61,208 nucleotides of DNA from Thermoleophilia bacterium. GTDB lineage: Bacteria; Actinomycetota; Thermoleophilia; Miltoncostaeales; Miltoncostaeaceae. The stretch covers positions 1 through 61,208 of the forward strand of contig JADGPG010000008.1 in NCBI GenBank assembly GCA_017882545.1, given 5' to 3'. The position numbers and the translations under genes are program-made. Under the pieces are notes generated by a model. The model saw only the letters and a program-made list of their open reading frames with translations. It was not told where the DNA came from and did no database searches. Within the stretch, counting starts at the first letter, position 1; each line of letters begins with the position of its first letter. This document shows, in pieces, positions 1 to 9,063 of the stretch.

Positions 1-63
1 CCGAACGAAGGTCGGCGGGGTGGCATGAGACGCCCGCTGGCGGCGATTGCGGGCGTGCAACTG

Positions 64-1404
64 CTACCGCGTCGGAGTGCTGCGCCCTCCCAGCGAACGC
101 ACATGGCCCCGAAATGCCGCACCCCACGCGCTCGGCGTACCGGCGTACGACCTGACCAGTCCGTCCGGACAGCCCCAGGTGTCCCAGCTCCAGGCTAGAT
201 AAGAGACACCGTGCGCGTCGGCCCAGTTCATGTACCGCTCTGGGAATGCGCCGTTGCAGGTGTTCTGACCGAGTTCCCCAGTCACGACGGGAACCCGTCG
301 GGCCACACCCGCCACGGTCCGGTTCCAGCACGCCTCGGTGTTGCACCCCGAGAAGCTGTAGACGTGGAAGCTTGCGATCATCTGGTGGCGCGGGTCGACC
401 GGCGCGTCGGCGACCCACTTGCTCAAGTCGCCGGCCCAGGCAAGTCCACCGACCATGACTGGCTGCGTCGCACCCGTTCGCCGCACCGCATTGACCAACT
501 GCTGCATCCCGACGGCCCTCCATGCCGGATGACCGCCGGAGGCCGGAATCCGGCATCCTTGACGCCAGCACGCCCAACTCACGTCGTGCGGCTCGTTGAA
601 TAGGTCGAAGATGACGTTCCGATCAGGACGCAGGGTCGAGGCGACCGATCGCCAGAACCTGACCGAGTGGCTTGCATCCGGCATCACCTGCTGGCCCGTC
701 GCCAGCTGGCGCCCCGGTGCCGACCAGTGAAGATCGAGGACCGCCACGATCCCCGCCTTTCGCAAGAGGGACACATAGGCTTGGATCGCGCGCCGGTACG
801 CGATCCCGCCGAATCGCGCCGGTACGCCATTGATGCCGAGCCAGCAGTCCTCGTTGAGGGGAATCCGCACAGCATTGATTCCCCACGACGCCATGGCCGC
901 CACCGACTTGGCATCGGATCTGCCGTCGAAGATCCCCCAGCGCTGCACGCATGCATACTCGGTCCCCGAGCGGCTCACACCGACGAGACGAACGCGCTGT
1001 CCCGCCCCGTCTACGAGTTGATTGCCCATGACGCGCACCGCGCCTACGCCGGAACCGACCGCGGTCAGAAGGGGCGCTGCTTCCCCACCAGAGGACATTC
1101 GACCCGCCGTTTGATTTGCGCGGTCGACGCCGGTCGCATGGTGATCACCTTCGAGTCCAGCGGCGGCAGCTAAGACCAGGCATGCGAGCAACAATCCAAG
1201 CGACAACACGGCGGCGCGTCGAATCCGCCGCTCCGTGTGAATCGAGCCGCGTCGCGGTTGCCCTCCCGCCGAGGGTTTGCCTTCCGGTCGCCGGGACAGG
1301 CCGAATCGGTCGACCGCCTCTCGGCGGCTCCATCCCACGCGGGCCATACCAGCGTTATCGACGCGTCGCGGCCCAGAGTTGACGCCCGGTGCCGCGCGTG
1401 CCAT
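64..1404 (-). CDS. Secreted or membrane-anchored glycoside hydrolase family 5 (cellulase-like)
   Basis: A 446-residue protein. An N-terminal basic stretch is followed by a hydrophobic segment at about residues 63-83 (signal or anchor), then a GH5 TIM barrel from about residue 123. Visible GH5 marks are the INAVRIPLNEDCW strand, LDLHW (about 224-228), the acid/base Glu271 in FDLFNEPHD, HVYS (about 347-350) and the nucleophile Glu377 in VTGELG. The two Glu at strands 4 and 7 are the retaining mechanism of clan GH-A. Substrate is probably a beta-1,4-glucan or other beta-glycan; it cannot be fixed from sequence. The start is uncertain: Met1 gives a long, low-complexity leader, and Met20 or a later start would also keep the signal segment. 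No carbohydrate-binding module is visible. It stands alone, outside the tRNA-Gly island. Confidence 0.85.
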   Translation of the reverse strand: MARAAPGVNSGPRRVDNAGMARVGWSRREAVDRFGLSRRPEGKPSAGGQPRRGSIHTERRIRRAAVLSLGLLLACLVLAAAAGLEGDHHATGVDRANQTAGRMSSGGEAAPLLTAVGSGVGAVRVMGNQLVDGAGQRVRLVGVSRSGTEYACVQRWGIFDGRSDAKSVAAMASWGINAVRIPLNEDCWLGINGVPARFGGIAYRRAIQAYVSLLRKAGIVAVLDLHWSAPGRQLATGQQVMPDASHSVRFWRSVASTLRPDRNVIFDLFNEPHDVSWACWRQGCRIPASGGHPAWRAVGMQQLVNAVRRTGATQPVMVGGLAWAGDLSKWVADAPVDPRHQMIASFHVYSFSGCNTEACWNRTVAGVARRVPVVTGELGQNTCNGAFPERYMNWADAHGVSYLAWSWDTWGCPDGLVRSYAGTPSAWGAAFRGHVRSLGGRSTPTR

Positions 1405-1764
1405 TTGCTGGTCTTGGCCCGCTGGGGGCGAACCCGGTGGGCGCTGCGCTCCTCGCCCCCGTCACCGCCTCATCTGCACGCCACGAGGACCGTCTCGTCG
1501 GCCAGTCTCACCGCGCGCGTACATGCGGACAGGCGCACCAACGCGCCTCCTGATGCCGACACCGCAGACGCATCAATCCACGAGTCAAGGGCTCTGTATG
1601 TGTCATCGCCGTCACCCGGGCGACGGCGCCACCACCCCGGTCGGCCCGAACACTTCGCTCGCCGTCGACGGCGAGTCCTCCGCCGGGTGTCTTCCGGCGG
1701 CAACCAGTGGGATCGACGAGGTGAGGAGGCCAGGCTGCGACGAATCTCCGCCGCGGGCGCGCTT

Positions 1765-1930
1765 GGGCTGTCTGCGATCAACCTTGACTTCTTCGCGGCG
1801 GAGACGGAATTGCCGCAGATGGCCCGCGACCTCGACCCCCGCCGCATTGCAGTGGGGGCTCAGCGGCTATCCGCTGTCGCTGAGCAGCGCCCTCATCGTC
1901 GCCGGTCGGCTGGCACCCGGTCGGCCCCAC
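1765..1930 (+). pseudogene. Decayed fragment of an EmrB/QacA-type MFS transporter (N-terminal region)
   Basis: Two adjacent frames read like TM1-TM2 of a drug:H+ antiporter. One frame gives SAINLDFFAAETELPQMARDL, resembling the family's ..D..I.NVALP.IARDL pattern. After a frame change near 1840 the next frame gives GLSGYPLSLSSALIVAGRLA, resembling the TAYLLA..A.L...GRL segment. No start or continuing frame exists. The rest of 1405-2050 shows no convincing gene. Confidence 0.4.
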
Positions 1931-2050
1931 GGCTGCCGTGATCGCGAGCCCGGCCTCCCTTGGTGTTCGTCGCGCCACCGCGCGGTGGCGCGAAGTAGCG
2001 GACGTATCGTCGACGCACGGGCGAAGGTTGTGGCGAGCGAAGTCCACGGC

Positions 2051-2084
2051 AAAAACGGAAAAAGCCCCGCATGAGCGAGGCTTT
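2051..2084 (-). terminator. Rho-independent terminator of the former tRNA-Gly locus
   Basis: On the minus strand GCCTCGC-TCAT-GCGGGGC (2081-2064) is followed by TTTTT and a second T run. It lies 7 bases past the 3' end of the tRNA-Gly fragment, where the terminator of an intact tRNA gene would be. The intact tRNA-Gly at 11934 lacks such a terminator. Confidence 0.75.
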
Positions 2085-2091
2085 CAGAAGA

Positions 2092-2138
2092 GCGGGAGGC
2101 GGGGCTCGAACCCGCGACATTCACCTTGGAAGGCTGAC
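2092..2138 (-). repeat. 47-nt tRNA-Gly(TCC) 3'-half direct repeat (probable att site)
   Basis: 45 of 47 bases match the 3' part of the intact tRNA-Gly at 11934-11980, from the anticodon stem through the T-arm to the discriminator base, in the same orientation. No 5' half exists here. This is the signature left by site-specific integration into a tRNA gene: complete tRNA at one end, 3' duplicate at the other. Next to it (2140-2184) are a TTGCAGG/CCTGCAA inverted pair and two TGCGGGAA repeats that could be recombinase arm sites. Confidence 0.8.
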
Positions 2139-2462
2139 CTTGCAGGGAGGATGCGGGAACGTGCGGGAAGCGAAGTGCCTGCAATATGGAGAGTCTCGCT
2201 CCCGCGTATTCCTTGTTGACCACGGGCTCATGTTCGGCGGCTCTCCATTCGAGGAAACGGTTCAGACCTATTCGTACGACCTTGGGCTGATTGCGGAGTG
2301 CCGGCGGGCGTCGATCGACCCAACGTCGTGCGAGAACTATCGGCCGTGGCGGGGAGTCCGCGAAGTTGCGACGCCGTGCAGACGTGTTGTCCGGGCCATG
2401 CGTCGCCAGCGCGCGCGGTCGGACCTTGTCGTCAGACCGCACTCGCTGGCATTCCGGAGCCG
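2139..2462. other. Intergenic, island end; no gene seen
   Basis: Apart from the inverted and direct repeats at 2140-2184 next to the tRNA fragment, no reading frame here resembles a protein I recognise. It lies downstream of the sulfatase maturase stop. Confidence 0.4.
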
Positions 2463-3842
2463 TCATCCACGGCCCACAGCACCACGGCCGTGGCACTGCT
2501 TCCACTTGCGTCCCGACCCGCACGTGCAGGGCTCGTTTCTGCCACGTTTCGCATCTTCGGCACGGTAGACGTCCATGATCTCGGCGGGTGCGCGTTCGGT
2601 CCCGAGCAGCGTCGCCATCAGCCGCATCGGTCGGTCCACGTGGTGGAAGAAAAGTTCGTAGCTCGGGCACAGGTAGTGTTGACCCGGCTCGCCGAGGGGC
2701 GAGGTCGCGAAGCGGTCTTTGGGGCAGCCCCCGTTACAGGCGAAGCGCACGTCGCAATCGATGCAGTAACGCGTAAGGCTGTCGCGCTTGTCCTCCCCGA
2801 ATCGCTGCTGTTCGGGTGATGCCACCAATTCAACAAGCGGTTGCTCGCTGATGTTGCCGAGCAGGTAGTCCGGCTCTACGAAGTGATCACAGCAGTAGAG
2901 GTCTCCATTGTGTTCGAGGGCGAGCTGCAGCCCGCACGTCTCGGCGTGGACGCACATGCCTCCAGGTTCGCCGACCCAGTTTGCAAGGGCCGTATCGAAC
3001 ATCTGCACGTAGACGGCTCCAACGTCGCGACGGACCCATTCTTCAAACACATCGACGAGAAAGCGCCCGTACTGTTCCGGGCCCACAGACCGATCGGTGA
3101 CGAGGCTTCCCTCCTGGACATACAGGGGGCGCATATCGTTATCTGCGCTCCACCCGGCGTTCGCTGCGGGCAACGACTCGGACGTGGCGCGCTCGACAAT
3201 TGGGATGAACTGCACGAAGAAGGCACCGAGTTCGTCGCGCAAGAATCGGTAGACGTCGGCACCGTGGTCGCCGTTGGCTGCGTGGACCGTCGTCAGGACA
3301 TTCCAATCGACACTGTGCTTCTTGAGCACGTCAAGGCCTTCGATGACTCGGTCAAACGTCGGCAGGCCGCCCTTGCTGACTCGATAGGTATCGTGGATCT
3401 CGCGCGGGCCGTCGATTGAGATGCCGACGAGGAACTGGTGCTCTTTCAGGAACTGTCCCCACTCATCATCGAGCAGTGTTCCGTTGGTCTGGAGCGTGTT
3501 CAGTATGCGCTGGCCGGGGAGCGCATACTTGCGCTGCAGATCGATCGAACGGCGAAAGAACTCGAGACCCATAATCGTCGGTTCGCCGCCCTGCCAGGCA
3601 ACAACGACTTCGGGTGCGTGCGCATGCGCGTCGAGCAACTGACGGATGTACGCCTCCTGCAACTGGTCCGCCATGCGAAACCGACTGCCCGGGTAGAGCA
3701 GTTCTTTGGACAGGAAGAAGCAGTACTCGCAGTCGAGGTTGCAGATCGCCCCGGTGGGCTTTGCCAACACGTGGAAGGCGGGTGGGGCTTCGGGCATGGT
3801 GACCATCGGTGCGGCCGCACCGATGGATGGTCGCTTCGTCAT
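2463..3842 (-). CDS. Anaerobic-type sulfatase-maturating radical SAM enzyme (anSME) with SEC-C tail
   Basis: 459 residues. It should convert the active-site Cys (or Ser) of sulfatases to formylglycine with S-adenosylmethionine. The radical-SAM CX3CX2C motif is Cys34, Cys38 and Cys41 (AICNLDCEYC). It is followed by the family motifs WQGGEPT and NTLQTNGTLL, and by a SPASM-type Cys-rich C-terminal half (CGLQ, LYCCDHF, YCIDCDVRFACNGGCPKDRF) for auxiliary Fe-S clusters. The last 20 residues form a SEC-C zinc motif (CTCGSGRKWKQCHG), an extension seen on some maturases. The start at 3842 is chosen because GGGGA lies just upstream and Met there begins the conserved domain. It is divergent from the arylsulfatase at 4245, its likely substrate. 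Confidence 0.93.
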   Translation of the reverse strand: MTKRPSIGAAAPMVTMPEAPPAFHVLAKPTGAICNLDCEYCFFLSKELLYPGSRFRMADQLQEAYIRQLLDAHAHAPEVVVAWQGGEPTIMGLEFFRRSIDLQRKYALPGQRILNTLQTNGTLLDDEWGQFLKEHQFLVGISIDGPREIHDTYRVSKGGLPTFDRVIEGLDVLKKHSVDWNVLTTVHAANGDHGADVYRFLRDELGAFFVQFIPIVERATSESLPAANAGWSADNDMRPLYVQEGSLVTDRSVGPEQYGRFLVDVFEEWVRRDVGAVYVQMFDTALANWVGEPGGMCVHAETCGLQLALEHNGDLYCCDHFVEPDYLLGNISEQPLVELVASPEQQRFGEDKRDSLTRYCIDCDVRFACNGGCPKDRFATSPLGEPGQHYLCPSYELFFHHVDRPMRLMATLLGTERAPAEIMDVYRAEDAKRGRNEPCTCGSGRKWKQCHGRGAVGRG

Positions 3843-4244
3843 CCTGTCCCCGGATCCCTTGCGCCTGCTGCGACACCGGTCTCGGACTTCCCCGCCGACA
3901 CCCTTACGTTGGAGGGGCACCGCCCAGATCCCGCGAGCCCGAACGTGCCTCCCCGCAATCGCGGGCGAGTCCGACCACAGCTTACGTGCGATTGTTCGCA
4001 TGGTCGATTCGACGTGCGGTGAATGGAGCCCCAGCAGGCTGGGAACGTCGAGGTCGCCGCCGGTCCGGGGGACGGCCAGCCAACCGAGCTGACGACAACG
4101 ACACGTGCGGCGCGCATCGGCGTCGAGGATGTTTCGGGCCTTCTGCCGCAGCAACGGCGTGACGATGTACGTTTGTTGTGGCGCCGCCGCGATCAGGCAG
4201 CCGCCGATCCTCCGAGTTCGGACCGCGATTCAAGGGGAACCGAC
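3843..4244. promoter_or_regulatory. Divergent intergenic region between maturase and arylsulfatase
   Basis: About 400 bp separate the two divergent starts and must hold the promoters for both genes. AAGGGGA precedes the sulfatase ATG. I see no clear -35/-10 pair or operator dyad. Confidence 0.35.
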
Positions 4245-6602
4245 ATGACCGCGACATTCGGCGGTGTCGTCAACGTTGACATCCGAGACTCCAAACCGGA
4301 CTGGGGGCCGTTCGAGCCACCGAAAGCCCCGGACAGGGCACCGAGCGTCGTGTACATCGTCCTGGACGACGTGGGCTTTTCGGCACTCAGTTGCTATGGC
4401 GGCCCTGTCGATACGCCGAACATCGACCGCCTCGCGGCCGAGGGCGTGCGTTACACCCAGTGGCACACGACGGCCCTCTGCTCACCGACCCGGTCGTGCC
4501 TGCTGACCGGCCGCAATCACACCCGCAACAGCATGGCCTGTATCACCGAGGCGGCGATTGGTTTCCCCAACGCCAGCGGGACGATCCCACCTGAGAACGG
4601 GATGCTTCCGGAGATCCTCGGCGAGCTCGGTTGGAACACCTACATGGTGGGCAAGTGGCATCTATGCCCCGACGACGAGATGAATCTTGCCTCGACACGC
4701 CGAAATTGGCCGAGCGGGCGTGGGTTTGAGCGCTGGTACGGGTTCCTTGGAGCCGAGACCAGCCAATGGTACCCGGACCTCGTCTATGACAATCACTTGG
4801 TTGATCAGCCGCAATCGCCGGACGAGGGCTATCACTTGACCGTCGATCTCACCGACAAGGCCATCGAGTTCATTCGTGACGCGAAGGCGATTGCGCCCGA
4901 GAAGCCGTTCCTGCTCTACTACGCGCCCGGCGCCTGCCACGCGCCCCACCATGCCCCCAAAGAGTGGATCGCCAAGTACAAAGGGCGCTTTGACGTGGGC
5001 TACGAAGTCATGCGCGAACAGACGCTTGCCCGCCAGAAGGAACTCGGGATCGCTCCGCCCGACACCGAGCTGCCGCCGATCAACCCCATCGGGGACTCGA
5101 CCATCAGGACCGGCCCCGATGGCAAGCCATTCCCGATGATGGACGTCACCCGGCCGTGGGGATCGCTGTCCGCTGAGGAGCGCGCCTTGTTCTGCCGGAT
5201 GGCCGAGGTCTACGCAGGCTTTCTCGCTCACGCCGACGACCAGATCGGTCGCCTTCTGGGGTATCTGGACGAATTCGGATACCGAGACAACACGCTCGTG
5301 TTGCTCGTCTCGGACAATGGCGCGTCCGGTGAGGGTGGCCCGAACGGGTCAGTCAACGAGATGAAGTTTCTGAACGGCATCCCCGATTCGATCGAGGACA
5401 ACTTGCCACTCCTCGACGAGATCGGCGGGACCAAGACGTACAACCACTACCCGAACGGCTGGGCGATGGCCTTCAACACGCCGTTCAAGATGTGGAAACG
5501 CTACGAGTTCAATGGCGGGACGTGCGACCCCTGCATCATCTCGTGGCCGGCGGGTATGTCAGCCCGCGGTGAGATCCGTGAGCAGTACCATCACGCGATC
5601 GATCTGGTGCCGACGATCCTCGACGTCCTCGGCGTGGAGCCGCCGACTCAGATCAAGGGGCACGTCCAAAGCGGGTTTGACGGCGTCAGTATGCGCTACA
5701 GCTTCGACGACGCCGCGACGCCAACCGCCCGCGCGACGCAGTTCTACTCGATGCTTGGCTCCCGGGCGATCTGGCACGACGGCTGGAAGGCAGTCACTAA
5801 CCACCCCACCGTCGCTGGTTGGAGCCACTTCAACGATGATGAATGGGAGCTGTACCACACCGAAATCGACCGAGCCGAGCTGCATAACCTCGCCGACCAA
5901 CATCCGGACAAGCTGCGTGAGTTGGTCAACCTCTGGTTCGCAGAGGCCGGCGACAACGGCGCATTCCCGCTTGACGACCGGTCGCCGCTCGAGATTATTC
6001 TCACCCCGCGGCCGGTGCTGTCGCCTGCGCGGAACCGGTACGTCTATTTTCCGGACACCGCCGAGGTGCCGGAGTCGCAAGCGGTCAACGTTCGGAATCG
6101 GTCATTTGCGATCGGCGCGCTCCTCAACGTTCCTGCCCCTGGCGCACAAGGCGTGATCTTCGCCCACGGCTCGCTCTTTGGTGGCCACGCGCTCTTTGTG
6201 AAGGACAATCGGCTGCACTACGTCTACAACTTTGTCGGAATGACGCAGCAGTTGGTGGTCGCGACCGACGAGATGCCGACCGGAGACAACGTGATCGTGT
6301 CGGCATCGTTCGATAAGGGAACCGAGGACCCGCCGGGCGTTGCAGTCGGGACGTTGTCTCTCTGGCACGGCGAGACGAAAGTCGGGGAGGCGCGAATCAA
6401 GACGCAACCCGGCAAGTTCACCATCGGTGGGGAGGGCCTGTGTATCGGACGAGATGGGGCGTCGGGTGTGACGGACCACTACCCCGGCACCCAACCCTGG
6501 CGCTTTGTCGGCGGCACGATCCTCCGAGTAGCGGTCGATGTCAGCGGCGAGCCGTACATCAACCTGGAGCGCGAAGCCGTTGCGCTCCTTATGCGGGAAT
6601 AG
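4245..6602 (+). CDS. Arylsulfatase, Cys-type sulfatase family (type I)
   Basis: 785 residues. It hydrolyses sulfate esters with a formylglycine nucleophile. The sulfatase signature CSPTR starts at Cys79 (CSPTRSCLLTGR), with the second signature GKWHL at about 136-140. Metal ligands include Asp41-Asp42 (VLDDVGF) and a later VSDNGASGEGG. The long C-terminal part (about 610-785) is typical of the large actinobacterial/proteobacterial arylsulfatases. No signal peptide is visible, so a cytoplasmic location is likely. The ATG at 4245 is preferred over an earlier in-frame start because AGGGG lies about 8 bases upstream and the protein begins like relatives (FGGVVN..., ...KPDW). Maturation is probably by the divergent radical-SAM enzyme. 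Confidence 0.93.
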   Translation: MTATFGGVVNVDIRDSKPDWGPFEPPKAPDRAPSVVYIVLDDVGFSALSCYGGPVDTPNIDRLAAEGVRYTQWHTTALCSPTRSCLLTGRNHTRNSMACITEAAIGFPNASGTIPPENGMLPEILGELGWNTYMVGKWHLCPDDEMNLASTRRNWPSGRGFERWYGFLGAETSQWYPDLVYDNHLVDQPQSPDEGYHLTVDLTDKAIEFIRDAKAIAPEKPFLLYYAPGACHAPHHAPKEWIAKYKGRFDVGYEVMREQTLARQKELGIAPPDTELPPINPIGDSTIRTGPDGKPFPMMDVTRPWGSLSAEERALFCRMAEVYAGFLAHADDQIGRLLGYLDEFGYRDNTLVLLVSDNGASGEGGPNGSVNEMKFLNGIPDSIEDNLPLLDEIGGTKTYNHYPNGWAMAFNTPFKMWKRYEFNGGTCDPCIISWPAGMSARGEIREQYHHAIDLVPTILDVLGVEPPTQIKGHVQSGFDGVSMRYSFDDAATPTARATQFYSMLGSRAIWHDGWKAVTNHPTVAGWSHFNDDEWELYHTEIDRAELHNLADQHPDKLRELVNLWFAEAGDNGAFPLDDRSPLEIILTPRPVLSPARNRYVYFPDTAEVPESQAVNVRNRSFAIGALLNVPAPGAQGVIFAHGSLFGGHALFVKDNRLHYVYNFVGMTQQLVVATDEMPTGDNVIVSASFDKGTEDPPGVAVGTLSLWHGETKVGEARIKTQPGKFTIGGEGLCIGRDGASGVTDHYPGTQPWRFVGGTILRVAVDVSGEPYINLEREAVALLMRE

Positions 6603-6719
6603 TCGCCGAACTAGAAGGCGATCACGGACGGACCGCAGGGCCGACCTGCATTCGTCTGGAGCCGTTCGGCTTCGGTGCCGCCGACGCCACAGGCACCCTA
6701 GGTAGGGCGATCATGCCGT

Positions 6720-6881
6720 TCAGGACATCCCTGGGTCATCGGTCACGGTGAGGATCTCGCCCTGCGCGGCTTCCGATCCAGCCCTTCCAACGCGGCGACC
6801 CCGCAGCACAACGGCCATCCCTACGGCACCCATCGCCCCGATGATCGGTCCGCCGAACGTCCCTGCATTCCCAAAGACCGG
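6720..6881 (-). pseudogene. Aquaporin C-terminal fragment (remnant of a second copy)
   Basis: The DNA from the TCA stop complement at 6720 aligns almost base for base with the 3' end of the intact aquaporin gene starting at 10122 (shared blocks include CCCTGGGTC, TCGCCCTGCGCGGC, CGCAGCACAA and CCGATGATCGG). Roughly three quarters of positions are identical over about 160 bp. Neither NPA motif is present, so only the tail remains. It lies directly downstream of, and on the same strand as, a sulfatase-like N-terminal fragment. Confidence 0.75.
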
Positions 6882-6899
6882 CACCGTCGATCAAGACGA

Positions 6900-7045
6900 G
6901 CAGTACGTTGGGGCGCCATCCGGTCCGTCAACAACGTCCCGGGATCCAACACTTGGTCGGGCTGGGCACCCTCAAGGGTCCTTTGAGCGACGCCGCCCAC
7001 CTGCGTTTTGCGGATCGGAACGGTTGCGCGATCAGGCTGACTCAT
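6900..7045 (-). pseudogene. Probable N-terminal fragment of a second arylsulfatase
   Basis: From an ATG at 7045 the minus strand reads MSQPDRATVPIRKTQ and then VGGVAQRTLEGAQPD. This resembles the start of large arylsulfatases (..FGGVANRTL.GS.PDW..), which sits just before their metal-binding strand. After about 45 residues the resemblance ends and the sequence runs into the aquaporin-tail fragment. The catalytic signature is absent. The assignment rests on a short motif. Confidence 0.45.
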
Positions 7046-7146
7046 GGTCAAGCAACCAAGCTCTGCAGTTGGTCGAAACCCGTCCCGGCTCTCGACGCGC
7101 GCCGGCTCCGCTTGACCTCTGCGGGCAACATGAGGGGGCCATCAAC

Positions 7147-8583
7147 TCACACCCCTGTGATCGCCGTGAGCCTCCCGGACTCGACAGCGGCACAGAACGC
7201 CCGGTAGTCCAGATCGTTTTGGTCGGCGTAGCGCTTTGAGAAGTCTGCGATCGCGTGATCGAAATCGTCGGTCTTCCCGAGATATCGAGCCAACGCAATG
7301 GCGTCGCCCGACCTGGCATGGGCCCGTGCCAGGGTCCAGCCGCAGAAACTCGCGTAGATCTTGAGCGTCGAGGGGGTCATCGTCTCGACAAGGGCGGAGC
7401 CTTTCATGTCGCGGAGTTGTCGCCAGTAGAGATAGCGATCGGCTTCCACGCCCTTCGTCCAGCCCAGGAAGATGTCGCTTGCCGCCTGCATCATCCGCTG
7501 CCCTTGGACGACACGTTCGCCCGGGGTCTTGAATTTGCTCTTGGGAAGGTAGTCCTCGAGCACCGACGCGGTCGCCTCCTTGACCTGCAGAAACAGCGGA
7601 TCCACTTCATCACGGCCCTGGAGCAAGACAATGAAGGCTCGCGTCCCGACGCTGCCGACGCCGACCACCTTGCGGGCCATATCAACGACCTCGAAGCGCT
7701 CCAACAACTGGCGCCGGTCGAACTGCAGCGTCGCGCGATAGGCACGAAGCTGAGTGTGGACCGCGTCCATCGCTTGTTCGGCCGACATTCCGTACATCGA
7801 CTCGAAATCACGCGCCGGAACGACAACCGGTGGCTGGCTGACAATGCGGTAACGACCATCGACTAGTTCGCCGAGCTTCGAGAGCGCCTGGAGGCTGCCC
7901 CGCGTGTGTGCCTTCAATGCGTTCTTCGCCGCGAGCTTCTGTGCCTTCTTAACCTGCTTGGCATCCTTTTTGTTCGTTGCACCTTCCGATGCCGCGCGCA
8001 ACACGCCCATGATCTCTTGCTCAGAAAGACGCGCATACCAGATGTCCAGGGTGCGCATCTCGGCGAACTCGACCATCGCCTCCCGATATGCCGCAACGGA
8101 GGCGAGCGTCGCGGCGCCGACATCAGTCGTGCTGAATCCGTTGTTGCGTGCCGCGATCGTGAAGCTTGCCGCCATCCGCTTGACGTCATATTCAAACGGC
8201 CCGGGCAGCGTCTCGTCGAAGTCGTTGAGATCAAACAGCAGCGTCCGCTCTGGCGATGCAAACACCCCAAAATTGGACAGATGTGCGTCACCGCACAACT
8301 GAACAGTCAGTCCGGCGGTCGGCGTCGCCGACAAGTCCGCTGCCATGACCTTTGCTGCACCCCGGTAGAAGGTAAACGGCGAGACCATCATTCGCCCATG
8401 GCGAACGGGGACGAGATCCTTTTCCCGGGTAAGATTCTGCGCGGCGAGCAGCGCGACCGGATCGGGTCGGTCCGCGGCCGGCGCCCACCCCGAGTGGCAT
8501 GTCGGGGGTGACTGGCTCCGGGCATCCTTGCCCAGCGCTCGTCGATCACCCACGGCCAAGTGGTGGACCTTACTTATACCCAT
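7147..8583 (-). CDS. DUF2252 family protein
   Basis: 478 residues. DUF2252 proteins are uncharacterised and have kinase/phosphotransferase-like motifs. Visible family motifs: VPVRHGRM, FYRGAA, LCGDAHLSNFG (like the catalytic loop of aminoglycoside-kinase folds), DLNDFDETLPGP (like a metal-binding DFD), RKVVGVGSVGTRA, VKEA and FLGWT. A Lys/Ala-rich insert (KKDAKQVKKAQKLAAKNALK) interrupts the middle. The start at 8583 is chosen because GGGGAGG lies 5 bases upstream; a further upstream Met lacks this. A paralog with the same motif order lies at 40900. It occurs inside the tRNA-Gly island with no partner gene in an operon. Confidence 0.88.
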   Translation of the reverse strand: MGISKVHHLAVGDRRALGKDARSQSPPTCHSGWAPAADRPDPVALLAAQNLTREKDLVPVRHGRMMVSPFTFYRGAAKVMAADLSATPTAGLTVQLCGDAHLSNFGVFASPERTLLFDLNDFDETLPGPFEYDVKRMAASFTIAARNNGFSTTDVGAATLASVAAYREAMVEFAEMRTLDIWYARLSEQEIMGVLRAASEGATNKKDAKQVKKAQKLAAKNALKAHTRGSLQALSKLGELVDGRYRIVSQPPVVVPARDFESMYGMSAEQAMDAVHTQLRAYRATLQFDRRQLLERFEVVDMARKVVGVGSVGTRAFIVLLQGRDEVDPLFLQVKEATASVLEDYLPKSKFKTPGERVVQGQRMMQAASDIFLGWTKGVEADRYLYWRQLRDMKGSALVETMTPSTLKIYASFCGWTLARAHARSGDAIALARYLGKTDDFDHAIADFSKRYADQNDLDYRAFCAAVESGRLTAITGV

Positions 8584-8961
8584 GACGCCTCCCCGGTTGG
8601 CACATGAGCCCCCCTTGCCGGTCACGAGAACGTGGGACTAGATGCACGCCGCACCGGCCTGCTCCGCGGGGCCCGTTGCGGGCGCCACAACACGTGAAGC
8701 TATCGGGATCACCAGTACCTTGATCCAACGGCACGCGCCGCTGACCGTCAACCCCAGGGACCCCGAAATGGGGCACGTACGCATCGGCCGGCACGCCCTC
8801 CGTGTCAGGCAACGGTCCGACAACCCTCGAAACACGCCGGGTAACGTCAACGATCCGCGGACGGGTGGGCGCGCCACGCTATGCTCGCCAGGGAAGGAAT
8901 CGAGTGATTGTCACGGCGCCTATGCGGATAGCGTGCGTGACGCGGACGGTTGGGGCTCAAC
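8584..8961. other. Intergenic; no gene seen
   Basis: Reading frames here are short and resemble no family I know. It holds the promoter region of the DUF2252 gene at its left side. Confidence 0.35.
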
Positions 8962-9063
8962 GTGTGGCTAGTCCTCTTGATCGCAGCTGCTGTCGTTTGT
9001 GCCGTTATTGCGGTGATCATCCTTGCGGTTCGGGGTGGGAGGGACCTCCGGCGCAAGCACTGA
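8962..9063 (+). CDS. Small single-span membrane protein (33 aa)
   Basis: A GTG-started frame encodes a near-perfect transmembrane helix (LVLLIAAAVVCAVIAVIIL) followed by a positive cytoplasmic tail (RGGRDLRRKH), so N-out/C-in is expected. An upstream TTG at 8950 is an alternative start; an in-frame stop at 8938 limits further extension. No strong ribosome-binding site is seen. Such peptides are often missed, but chance hydrophobic frames do occur, so the call is tentative. Confidence 0.4.
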   Translation: MWLVLLIAAAVVCAVIAVIILAVRGGRDLRRKH

